Origin: Agelas oroides
Taxonomy: Eukaryota; Porifera; Demospongiae; Agelasida; Agelasidae
Direction of reading: 5' to 3'
Assembly (NCBI GenBank): GCA_949130485.1
Contig: OX422184.1
Coordinates: 15,102,405 to 15,166,404, forward strand
DNA length: 64,000 nucleotides
Part shown: one piece after another, positions 9,950-21,100 of the stretch
How the letters are laid out: every line of letters starts with the position of its first letter
How positions within the stretch are numbered: the stretch's first letter is position 1
Position numbers and translations under genes: made by a program
The notes under the pieces: model-generated
Told to the model about the DNA's origin: nothing
Database searches by the model: none
Seen by the model: the letters and a program-made list of their open reading frames with translations, nothing else

Positions 9950-12254
9950 TTTTGAAGAACAACGTGAATTCCTGACATCGTGACATACTTCAACACAGCA
10001 ACTAGCGTACACCTGTCGCGCTTTCTCTTTTTCTCTCTTTCCTGCCTTCCTAGTTTTCTCTTCAGCTTTCCATTTGCGTTCCTCCTCTCTCTGTCTCTTC
10101 TTTTCTTCCCTTTCCTTCTTCTTCTGCTCTTTCTCCACTGCTTCTTTCTGCTTTTTTTGCTCTTTTTCAGCTAGAATTGCCAGTGCTTCAGCACTTGTCA
10201 ATAAACGTGCACATGGTGGAGCTTTCTTGGGGCCTGAAGGAATAGAAGTGCCAGACAGAACCAAATACTTTGACAAGGCACTGACTTTACTACAAGGAGT
10301 TGAAACAACAGGAGTGTTACTTAAATCGTTGTTGACACTCGAGTTAGACGCAATGTTATCAGCAACTGCACCAAGTGGATTCACTTCGGAGAAGTGGTCT
10401 ACAAGACTGTCAATGCCACTGGCCATTTGTGAGTCCTCCACTGACGACACAAAGGAATAGCGATCTGCCGGTACAGCCTTTAGTTCAAGCCATTTGACAT
10501 AGTCAGAGTCTTCATACACATCATAACCTTCTTCATAACGAATTTTAAAGCGATCCAGTTGTTCAGATGTGAAAGTGGGTGAACATCGGTATGTTGAGCT
10601 GTCAGACATCCCACCAGATGTACCAGACAACCTGCCCGACAACTGACGAGATGCACCAGACAAACTACCTGATGACTGAGGAGATGCACCAGACAAACTA
10701 CCTGATGACTGTGGAGACGCACCAGACAAACTACCTGACGACTGAGGAGATGCACCAGACAAACTACCTGATGACTGAGGAGACGCACCAGACAAACTAC
10801 CTGATGACTGTGGAGACGCACCAGACAAACTACCTGACGACTGAGGAGATGCACCAGACAAACTACCTGATGACTGTGGAGACGCACCAGACAAACTACC
10901 TGACGACTGAGGAGATGCACCAGACAAACTACCTGATGACTGTGGAGACGCACCAGACAAACTACCTGACGACTGAGGAGATGCACCAGACAAACTACCT
11001 GATGACTGTGGAGACGCACCAGACAAACTACCTGACGACTGTGGAGATGCACCAGACAAACTACCTGATGACTGATGAGACGCACCAGACAAACTACCTG
11101 ACGACTGTGGAGACAAACTGTCAGATGGTCCAGGAGAAGCACCAGACAAACTGCTATCGTTCTCCGGGACAGCAATGGCCTTCGGATTGAACGGATATAC
11201 ACCAGCTCTGTGAAACCCTGCCATCACATTTGAAGGAAAGACAGCTCGATTCCAAGCTTCAAAAAAGAGGTGACTGAAGTTGAACTTTGTAATGACTCTG
11301 CCAGGAATTTTTTTGGTAGAAATTGTGGCAAAGTCGAGACCACTGGGTCTTTAAAGGAGCAAAGACACCAAAATCAAGTGGCTGAGATTCATGAGTTGTG
11401 TGCGGTGGTAAACAAAGCGTGATTGTATCATATTGTGCTCCATTGCAAAGCGTACTGCCTGTGGCTGGTAATGAGTGCTGTGTCCATCCAATAATAAGAA
11501 CAAAGGGCGAGCAGAGACAGCTTTTTGGATGAAGTGCTCAATGAGCCATCCTTCAAAGAGTTCTGTGTTGTAATTTGCCCTTTACGACCAGATCAACGAT
11601 ATGGGACTTTCTTTGTTTTCCTTCCCTTAGCACTAATCACTTTTAGTGGTCGAGGGTTTAGGAGAATGCCAGTTTCATCATCATTGTATATTTGTGATGG
11701 TTTCTCTAGCAAATCATGAGTGCTCAATGTGTCATACAGCAATGAAAAATATTGATCCATTGTTTCCTTGTTCACTGCATCCATATGGACATGAGCGGTA
11801 TTGTCCCCCTGCCTCAGCGATGAATCCGACTGACGTTCCAAAAAACATTGCCACCAACCTTCAGTGATACGAGATGATTTAAGAAGCCCTTTATCTATTG
11901 CAGTTGACTCTGCAATGGCAAGCACATCCATGTTTTGGCACAGTGTTTCAGGAAATGTCTGAGGGTACCTTCCTCCTTAGGACTAAGGTATGGCCTTGGT
12001 CCAGGCTTTACACCACAAATCGCCCTACCACTGACACGGTCAAAAAGGGCCGTTTTAGGAATTCCATAGTCCCATGCTGCTCCCCTCACAGACTGGCCAT
12101 CTTCCACAGCTTTCAATGCAGCTTTCATGCTATCATCAGAACAAGTCTTACGTTTTTCCAACTTGTGCTTGCTTCCACGGCACAGGACAGCGGGTGCCGA
12201 TTTGGACAGCTTCCTCCAGGTGGTGATGGACCTCTTCCTGTGGGGCATGGGCAC
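9950..12254 (-). pseudogene. Tigger/pogo-type DDE transposase, broken
   Basis: Read on the minus strand, an N-terminal helix-turn-helix region (12254-11940, with AALKAVEDGQSVRGAA and YGIPKTALFDRVSG) is followed by the catalytic core. The first acidic block is YNDDETGI (near 11665), the second LLLDGHSTH (D codon 11486-11488) and the third HESQPLDFG (D codon 11373-11375). Then come GFHRAGVYPFNPKAI, a serine/glycine tandem repeat, and a lysine/glutamate-rich coiled-coil-like tail with LLTSAEALAIL. All three aspartates survive, but the parts lie in at least three frames (breaks near 11930, 11550, 11430 and 11280), so no intact protein can be made. The family is normally ~500-600 residues; this one is lengthened by the repeat. 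TIRs were not found with confidence. Confidence 0.85.
10617..11130 (-). repeat. 33-bp coding minisatellite (11-residue repeat)
   Basis: About fifteen units of 33 bp, each coding SGSLSGASPQS in the transposase frame, lie between the PFNPKAI block and the C-terminal part. Adjacent units alternate between near-identical variants (GATGACTGTGGAG versus GACGACTGAGGAG), suggesting amplification of a 66-bp dimer. Because 33 is a multiple of 3, the other frames are also open through the array; those frames are not genes. Confidence 0.9.
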
Positions 12255-12580
12255 ACACAGGCAGCTGCTTTCTCTAATAAAAGATGCAAAAGGACAGAAC
12301 TCAATAAACGCCAGCCTCGCAGCTAAACCTGTTTCGCCAAATATTTAGGCTTACCTCTTCGTGACACCCAATGACTCTGCACCGCATGAACACCACGAGG
12401 AAGAAACCGCATACCTCTGTGTTCTTCCATGCATGCAATATAATCAGGCAGTAGGTTTTCTGGCGTGCGGCCGTTTGATAATTTGTACCGTTCGATAATT
12501 GGCACCGTACACTATATGGCCTACTGAAGGTACACAAGTAAGCGATCCCACTAAGGCCCATAGTTTAAACCTTTGGGTCA
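12255..12580. other. flank of transposase remnant, nothing recognised
   Basis: Minus-strand open frames (12301-12561) directly upstream of the transposase could include its leader or a small upstream exon, but no motif supports this. Confidence 0.3.
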
Positions 12581-13094
12581 TTAACCCTTTAAACCCTATA
12601 GTACACTTTTGATAATGTCATACTGCGCACTGCGCAGAAAAGATAGTCTCTGCACGCTGGTGCGCAGGTTCTGCGTCAGCAGAAAGGGTGGGACAGGGGG
12701 AGGTGGGTGGGGTCACCCGCAGGGTGCTGTGCACATGGCAGCTGCTAGACTTGGCTGCAAAAGGACCGTGGTTGGCACCGGGTGGGCCAACTCTTGGCCT
12801 GGCTGCATGAGCAGGCTTAGAAAATGCTACTCTCACCTTTCAGGGGGTTCATTTCTGGCAGGGAAGGCTTCTTGGGCTCTAAGCGGGTGTTTGCCAATCG
12901 AGAGTGCTGACCATTGCATGCTCGTTAATGAGGGGGCGTGGTTAAGGTCACGTGTCTGCTTGCTAAGGCTGGAAGTGGAGTTGGGCTCAGTTTTGGAGTC
13001 AGAGCTTTGACACAAATGGAGATACGGTGCGTTAAAGGCATGTTTAGGCTAAAACTAATCTCCAGTGAAAAAAATTCAGTGTTTAAAGGGCTAA
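12581..13094. mobile_element. TTAA-type MITE (TTAACCCTTTAAACC ends)
   Basis: Left end TTAACCCTTTAAACCC at 12581, right end GTTTAAAGGGCTAA at 13081-13094. The terminal TTAA (diverged to CTAA on the right) suggests piggyBac-like mobilisation. The interior matches the older copy at 3080-3440. The long open frame 12609-13010 has no recognisable domain and is probably accidental. Its right CTAA is also the left terminus of the next element. Confidence 0.65.
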
Positions 13095-14465
13095 CAGATT
13101 ATACGCGTTAGACTACAATTGATGTCATACGCACATATGTCACGGAACGTGATAGACGCCAATTGATGTTACGAATGTGGCTTAGCGTTACCATGCAAAT
13201 AGCTATAAGCTTTGTATCTGGTCTGTGATGAACTTGGGGCTTCCCCTACCATTACAAGTGGGTTGGTCCAGAAGCCCTCAAGGACTGAGCATAGTGAGCA
13301 CAGTGAGCGATAAAAACTGTTGATCTCAGTCAAGAAAACGACTCATTAGCCACATGTCCAGGTTTGCCAAATTTGCATTATTAGGGGGTGGGGATGGGGT
13401 TAGGGTTAGGGTTAGAGAAAACAAAAACAGCAAAGACAAAAAGTTGATCAAAGGCACTATTAAACTTGTAATGACAATTCTGAACATCACTCACATTTTC
13501 TTGTTAACGCCCATAAACAGAGACTGTAACTATGCCTTGTGTGATCAATGAGCAGAGCCAAAGACGGTACACACAACACGTGGCAGGTAAGTGTCCTCCG
13601 TAAACCGGCTACATATAACTTCAGAAAACATACCTAGGTTCAGAATAACCCTGGAAAGCCTTTGTCTGTCCCTTGTTTCACTCTGTAGAGCTTTGTTTGA
13701 CTTCCTGACGCTTTAGTCCTTGGAAAAAAGCTTTGTAAAATTGGGCATCACAGGAAGTTAATAGCCTTGTTCTCAGGCCCCGCCCAGCTTTCCACCGCTT
13801 GCAGTACGGAAAAGCGGTAGAGGGCCTGGAATAATGAGTGATGTAGAGGGAAGAGAAAAGGTAGAGAGGACTTAATTGAGGGTAGACGGATCATCAACGT
13901 GCCCACACTCGTAGTTGCATAATCGACAGTAGCTACAGGTTGCTGTTTTAGTGGGAGCCCATTCTGGCTAAGCATAGAGAAGACTTAGCAAAGCCTAGGA
14001 AAGGGCCGCCTTAGTGCTTAATACACCCCGGAGGAAGGCTTTCAAGGCACTATTAATAATAGTACCTTGAAAGCCTTCCCCCGGGGTGTACAGTGGTCAG
14101 TTTGCCAGGTAAGCGAGTACGTTAGCGTGATTTTCGAATGTGTGGGTCTGTGTATGCTCGCCCTGGCTTGCTGTACTGCCAAGTAATGTAGCATAGTGCC
14201 GCCTAGTCCCCGTTCTGTCGGCCATAAGCTTTCGCAACCGAACAAAAAGATTCTGTCCATAAGCGTGAGTTCATTCGTTCGCCTACATGTGATTAAGTTC
14301 TCTCTACCTACGACATTTCTCATGTGATATATTTTACCAGGCTCTCCCCTTTCCTTTCGATTTTTGTTTGCGCGCGGGGAGAGCCTGGGAACGAGGCTAT
14401 CAAGTTAATCTATTTCCACATTTGAGGTGAATTACATCCATTTAATGTCACATGTAATCAGTTAA
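13091..14465 (+). mobile_element. TTAA-flanked MITE family A, copy 3, interrupted
   Basis: Starts CTAACAGATTATACGCG and ends TAATCAGTTAA (14455-14465). Internal landmarks GCCCTCAAGGAC (near 13276) and GAGGTGAATTACAT (near 14425) match the family. It contains three TTAGGG-like units near 13399. A hAT-like element (13763-14401) splits it. With that removed it is about 730 bp. Confidence 0.65.
13763..14401. mobile_element. hAT-like element with 8-bp duplication AAGTTAAT
   Basis: The ends read AGCCTTGTTCTCAGGC and GCCTGGGAACGAGGCT. AAGTTAAT is present on both sides (13755-13762 and 14402-14409), an 8-bp duplication as made by hAT elements. The centre has a palindrome (14025-14085, AAGGCTTTCAAGG / CCTTGAAAGCCTT). 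No transposase is present. Relatives lie at 24870-25491 and 55190-55772. Confidence 0.7.
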
Positions 14466-14842
14466 CCAGTCAGTTCCTGTCTTAACTTCTCTGTCTGTCC
14501 TGTTTGCTGCTATGTTGCGCCATTCACGTAGATGTGTCCGTTGTTGTTCAGTCAAGCGGTCCGGCAGTCAGTATTCATCCACTGACTTGGTTCCAGTAGA
14601 GGGTATAGCCACCAATTTATGTGCCAGAATTGCATGAGAGGTATTATCTGGGTAGGGTAACAGTGAGGGGATAGCTAAACTAAACGTGTTGTTTTATTGT
14701 AACGTAGCTTCCACTAAACTCTTATTTGCATCTGAGGGAAGAAATTATGAGAGGAAGATGAACCATCCCCCTTCCTTGCTTTGTACATAATTCAAGCTTC
14801 ATTGTAAATGAAGATTTATTTAATTATTCTTTTTCTCTATAG
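14466..14842. other. intron or 5' flank before FN3 exon A
   Basis: No gene seen. It ends in a good polypyrimidine tract (TTCTTTTTCTCTATAG) serving exon A. Whether FN3 exons exist upstream of the window cannot be told. Confidence 0.5.
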
Positions 14843-15148
14843 CCCTGGTTCAAGCTAAAGTTGAGAATTTGAAATCAACTCGAGATACTAACAGATCTTC
14901 CGTGACCTTGATCTGGGACCAACCAAGTAATACCATTCTCAATGGAGATGTGACAGCATATGACATACGTTTTAAACCATCTGGCTGGTGGATAGGAGGC
15001 TATCATGTGACTACTGTGAAGGCTCCAGCAACAAGTGTTCTTATTACAGGGAAATCTGGCTTCAATGCACTCTTAACCTATGAGTTTGAAGTCAGAGCAC
15101 GATGTGATGGTTGGAAAGGAGAGTGGATCAAAGTAGTAGAGAATAGAG
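14843..15148 (+). CDS. FN3 exon A (type I)
   Basis: Acceptor CTCTATAG, donor GTATGT; 306 nt. The module begins [19 protein letters not shown], with strand-B tryptophan in TLIWDQP, then [27 protein letters not shown] and [16 protein letters not shown]. This is the LVPxQVQNLRS-like subtype shared with B, H and O. The open frame continuing past 15148 reads into a MITE and is not coding. The following intron (7723 bp) holds the tyrosine-recombinase element. Confidence 0.85.
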
Positions 15149-18100
15149 GTATGTCTACATATGTGGCAGTCCCGGGTAGAAATCGAACAGTTATTTCGTT
15201 GCATAATTTGACCGAGTTACCGCGTTCGAAGCGCTGTGACGCAAAACTTCCGTTAAGGGCAGGGCTCATATGCGCAGCAAAAATGCATGAATACTTGATA
15301 AGTCTACATAGCACGTATGAGCCCCACCCTTAACGGAAGTACTGCGCTACAGCGCTTTGAACGCGGAAACGCGGTTGAAATATGGTACGGATTAATGTTC
15401 GATTTCTACCCGGGACTGCCACATATTCAGTTACTGGTAGCAGAATCGTCATTTTCAGGATTGTGTCACAAAGCTTCTCTAGCTCACAACATTCAAGTTC
15501 ATGTACCGTGACAGTTTCCTTACTTACTTCCATCCCTGCACTAAATGCAAACACCATGACAATCAATTAAAGTATGATATATAGTGTAGTGTAATGTAGA
15601 ACATTGTGGGGCAAGCCTGAGCGAGCAGTGCAAAGCAGCATCGCTTGGCTAACTAACACTTCACCAGTTTATTACCAGGTTACAGCATACAATACCGTAT
15701 TCTCCCGAAAATAGGCTCACCCTTGAAAATATGCCCACCTCCCTTTTGCGAATGACGTTGTTGCAAAGGGTGCTTTTCTCTCGAAAGTATGCCCACCTAT
15801 TTATGCCACAGTACATGCTGTTATGCAAGAAGCACTGAAGAAGCAGTACTGTGCAAGGGGAGGGGATTACGTCTGGTCTTCTGCTATCCTCTATTGACGC
15901 CTTCACCAACATTCTCTCAGTCAGACATGTCACAGCCTCCTAGTCCAAGGTAGCTGTTATATGTGACCCACTGAGCGAAAACCCAGCACTTCCCGCAAAT
16001 ATTGAATTCGAGTTTGAGGCGATTTTATCCAGACAGGTCGTTTTCCAGATTATTACATGCACTAATGTGTTACAGGGGGCTTGCACTGTATCATACTGAA
16101 TTATGAAGCCTGGCTCTACTATTATAAAGATGATATAAGCTCGAATTCACAGGCAGGTCAGCGAAATACGGGAATATGGACAGCTTAGTACGCATTTTAG
16201 AAAAACGCAACTTCACCAGCTTCCAGTCTACATATAATAGTTGTACCATGGGCTTCTAGGGTGTATGGGATTTGTACCCTGAGTGCAGTTTTATGTATTC
16301 CCGAGGGCGAAGCCCGAGGGAATACATAAAACTGCACGAAGGGTACAACCCATACACCCGCAGAAGCCCATGGTACAGCTGACTTGTACCTTGGTAACAC
16401 TAATTGACCACAATGACGTCAAACACACCAATTAGCTTGTTATTCATTTTACTATACTGCCGTTAAGTTTTGTTAGCAGCTATGGCTGACGTTGTAGCGC
16501 AGAGTTTGCTGGAGAAGCTCCAGTATCCGCCATCTGCTGGTACGAGAAAGAGAATAAAGGAAAATTTTTCCCTAGGAATGGAAGACTGGGACTCAGACGA
16601 TAGTGATTTTGAACCGCTTGCTAGGACAAAGCGAAAGTGCAACGGTGAAAGTCCTAAGCGGTTTGCTGACCTGAAGCCCTGGAGGAGACGTCGAAGGGTG
16701 TCGTTCCTAAGAATACGCAAAAGAACGACCAGTGGGCTCTGCGGGCTCTGACTGAGTGGATCACTGAACGCAACAAACGTTGCAGCGACAAATGTCCTAT
16801 GGACATCTTGCACACAGAAGACGCCGAAAGCCTTGCAAAGTGGCTATCCTTATTCACTATCGAACTCAGGAAAAAGGACGGCAGTAAGTACCCTCCGGCT
16901 ACGATCCATCTCATTTTGTGCGCTTTGCAACGTATTATGCGGCGAACCAACAGGCATCCGTTCGATATTTTCGACAAAAAGGACGTGCGTTTTAGGCGTT
17001 TTCATGGGACAATGGAAACTACTTACCAGAATTTGCACAAAGAGGGAATAGGAGTTGAAATCAAGCATGCATCAATTATATCAGAAGAAGAAGAGGCCAT
17101 TCTTTGGGAGCAGCAAATCCTAGGTTGCCATTCACCTAAAGCACTAGTGAGGGCTGTTTTTTTCCTTAATGGAAAAAATTTTTGTCTGCGAGGTGGGAAA
17201 GAATAGGGAACTCAAGCTTTCGCAATTTCAGAGAGAGAAGGACCACTGGAAGTACACCGAGTATGGGTCTAAGAATTTCCGTGGAGGTCTTACTGACTTA
17301 CGTCGAGAGAATAAAGTGGTTCGGCAGTTTGTTTGTCCCAGTGCTGGAGACCGTTGCCATGTGAGATTACTTGATTTCTATATCTTGAAACTGCCTAAAG
17401 GGGCCAAAGAGAAAGATGCCTTCTACTTCACGCCACTACCTAAAACTCCTGAAGACCCTGAGAAACCATGGTATTCCGTGGTACCAATTGGATGGAACAA
17501 GCTTGATCGAATGGTGAAGGACATATTTGCTGAAGCTGGTATGAGTGGAAAAACCAATCACAGCCTTCGAGCAACAGGAGCTACTCGAATGTACAACCAT
17601 GGAATTCCAGAGAAGACCATTCAGGTCCGAACTGGCCACAAGAGCATTGACAGTCTTAGAGTATATGAGCGACCTGGCTTGGAACAACATCGGGAAGCCT
17701 GTGAAGCCCTTGCTGACATTAGTAACAAGCAAGTAGTCCCAAAGAGAAGTACACTTGGTCATCAGAATATTCTTGCACCTGTCCTACTTTCCCTCCTGCA
17801 CAGTTTGCAAATTCTGGTACACCTGTACTTCCTCCAAGTTTCACATTCAGTGGCTGTTCAGTCAATGTCTTCACTGGGCCAGTCGTGACTAGTGGGACAT
17901 TTCAAACCTCCAGTACATCTTTTGGACTTTCCCAAACAGATATAGAGGACTTCAGCAAGTTTTGACTCTTTTGTGTTAAAACCTTTCATGTATATTGTGT
18001 ATATTGATGGTATGAAACCTTTCTTGTACTGAAATTGTTTTTCTAGTGAACTCACTTAAAAATCAATTCGTGGAATTAACCACAAGCTAGGGTACATCCA

Positions 18101-21100
18101 TGTACCCTAGGGTACATGACAGTTGTACACTTAGGCGGCATCTTTCATCCACCCACGCACCATGGTACAAGCAGTTGTGTTTCTGTGTATAGACACAATG
18201 TAAGCCCTCGCTTTTACAACCGCTGTCTTTCCCAACTGTCTTTGCTTACTTTCAAGCTGCCTTTTTACAAGAACATGTGTCAATTTTACGTAACACGATA
18301 GTAGACGGAGACATTTATGGTAGCAATGTAAAAACATTGCGTTTTCTCGAAACGTGTTCCGGGTCCGTGATGCTTTTCTCTCCGCAACTCAGGAACCAAG
18401 CAACTGATTGCTTCCATTTATTTACTGCTGTGTAATTACATATCGATATATCGATTTCCGGTCTTATCTCAATTTTCATAAAATGCAGGATGTGTCGGGT
18501 TTTCGCTCAGCGGGTCACATATGTGCAGTTCCTAAGGCAGAATTGCAACAATGATCAACAATTTTTCTGATAGCACATCTGTTGCTAGCACAACGGGGAC
18601 TGGCAGGAGTTAGGGAAAGCGGCAGGAGAGTAGGAGGAGGAGACAGAGGAGGAGGCAGGGGAAGAGGCAGGGGAAGAGGCAGGGGAGGAGGCAGGGGAAG
18701 AGGCAGTGGAAGAAGCAGGGGAAGATGCAGGGGAGGAGGCAGGGGAGGAGGCAGGTGAAGGGGTAGAGGAGGAGGCAAGGGAAGAGGCAGGGGAAGAGGC
18801 AGTGGAAGAAGCAGGGGAAGAGGCAGGGGAAGAGACATTGTACAAGGCTTTAAGGACACCAATGGCAATTCCAGGTATACCGTAGAATTTCGTACACCCT
18901 ATTAATTCCGTACTCTAATTTATTCATACACGTAAAAATGAATTATTATTCTATTGTTCGTACAGTGGAAGCGCTTTTGAACACAAACACTCTGAGTTGA
19001 CACAAATATGATGAGAGCGTTTCTAACGTCCACAAGTGCGAATAAACACGTTCTTTTGCACGCATTTTTCTTCTATTCTACTGTATCCAGGGCCAGATTT
19101 GAAATAATTTATTTTTCTACCTAGAAGTATGGCACTTACATTTTATTCACTTCACATGAAATGTGGTCCATATCCATCTTACAGAAGCAAGTTTTCCAAG
19201 AAAAGCACTCGCTACGCGTGGAGGCCTCCTTACCTCAGCGTTTTTTGTTTCAACTGCTTGCAGTACCTAAGATGCTTCCCAGATTAGCAGGATTAGCAAA
19301 AATTCCAAGAATTGAATTTCTTCCGCCATATTAGATCTACCGTTCTATTAGAATAATGATGGTACTTTGTGTTATACCGTATTTCCTTGATTACTTCCCG
19401 CGGGTACTATTAACATCAGACCATACTTACCCGTGAGTACAGTACAAGGGCGGGAACAAAATGAGGGTGGGTTCAATTAGCTTCAGCCTAGTCCGGCGTG
19501 CGCTCCAGTCGCCCTTGCGCCATCAAAATGCACACAACTGACGTCTTAATTTGTACGGCACAAATACTAGGCATGTACAGTGCAGTACAGTGTGTGAGTA
19601 CAGACCGGCTTGACAAGCAATCTGAGTCGTCGAAGTCGTCCTTGTTGCCAGCAATGAGTGTGGCTGTGTAACCATGTGGGAACTATTGAGGGCGGGGTTA
19701 ATTTTCTTCAGCTCAAGCGAGCCCTCACGTGCGGGGTTAACTCTTTACCCCCGATAGCGCCCGTATGCGCCCGGAATTTTTACAACCTTTAAACCCGATA
19801 GCGCCCGTAAGCGCCCAAGTTAGCTTCCGGCTGTTTATCGCCACAACTGCGCGTTTTTGAGTTAGTACATAGTTATTATAAGCCACAGGAAGTCGATCGA
19901 AGCATAATTAGCCGGGGTGTCCCATAGGGACTTTCCCCGGAAATCGCGTTCGAAGTTTGGCTGCCGACCGTGTTGAACCTAGCATCGTCACACAACAGCT
20001 TGTATCCTACGCGCAACTAGTTCTACAGAATTGTTTCTAGCTAATCATCTAAACAACAATGAAAACGTACCTTCGCTGGGAGTTTGGCCACGGATTTCCC
20101 GTCATTTCCAATGGATAGCAAGTACCCGCCCTTCATCCGTTCTGGCTTAGTCGAACTTCACCATCAACTCGTATGACTACTTCCTGAGTAAAGCAGGTTT
20201 GTTTTTGATCAAACTAAGCCTAACTATCAACCTGTGAACTCAGCTAGTTTACAAGATATAACGCTATGAATCGTCATGATACAAAATCGCCATTTTTTCA
20301 ATATCTTGTCTCGTGGCTACGAGATTGATTTCTGCGCATGCGCGTCGGGGGTAAAGAGTTAATTCAAGGGCGGGAAGAAATCAAAGAAATAGGTATGTTA
20401 AGTTGTATACCTTAGTCATAGAAGCAGTGAAGCATAAACCAGAAGATGTGGTTCCAGAAGTGCCGCTTTCAATGCGCTGAGGCTTGGCGGTATGATTTCT
20501 GTTACTTTGGAAATCTGCAGTGAGATTAGAGCTTACATGATTAGTCGAGTTTGATGACTCAATAAACCTTCGGTATTAGCTCTCTATATCAGCTAGGTGA
20601 GATGTAAGTAATAGCAGTGATAGCAACTCAGAAATTAATTTTAATTATACTGCTAAAGGATTTAGTTTCCGGAGTTCTTGGAAGCCCTTGCAGGGCACAA
20701 CCACCACAAAGCGAGACCTTTCAGTAACAAAATGAAATAGTGATACTCCTTCAAAATCTTTCAGGATAAGTGTCAACCATTTATTTTTTTTGTTCTTGAG
20801 GCAAGCTACTAAATGGTGATTGTGTGCATTTTCCAGTTCTCAATTAGCCTTGCGTAACCAGACAATTACCAGAAAGCAAGCTAGAGTCTGGCAATGTGAG
20901 TCCTTTATTGTACTAGGGGATGCTGCATCATCCTGGGGCGAGCCTGAGTGAGTAGCTGATTACATAAAAGATCCACGTGTAGGTGACCACACATGCTGAC
21001 AATGAAGCTATTTGTCCAGCTGGGGTAGCTACTACAGGCATGAGCTAAGTTCACATTGAAACCATGAACTAGCAGGGAAATACCTGCTGTATATGTACAG

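Larger units (their letters stand above)
15959..18522 (+). mobile_element. TIR-bounded element carrying a Crypton-type tyrosine recombinase
   Basis: Imperfect 26-bp terminal inverted repeats lie at 15959-15984 (ATATGTGACCCACTGAGCG...) and 18497-18522, with 25 of 26 positions matching. Between them lie a large palindrome (16243-16376), the recombinase remnant and a small palindrome (GGGTACAT..ATGTACCC, near 18094). Cryptons, which use tyrosine recombinases, are not normally bounded by TIRs, so this may be either a composite element or a recombinase that inserted into a TIR element. It sits in the intron between exons A and B. Confidence 0.6.

Noticed and set aside
10480-11202. Long open frames on both strands across the 33-bp minisatellite
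   Set aside because: The repeat period is a multiple of 3, so every frame lacking a stop in one unit is open throughout. Only the minus-strand frame continuous with transposase motifs is meaningful.
12609-13010. 133-codon plus-strand frame
   Set aside because: It lies wholly inside a MITE. The homologous sequence at 3080-3440 is not open, so coding conservation is absent.
18515-18868. Proline/leucine and serine/alanine repeat proteins on the minus strand
   Set aside because: By-product of the purine-rich 12-bp minisatellite; no start context or unique flanking domain.
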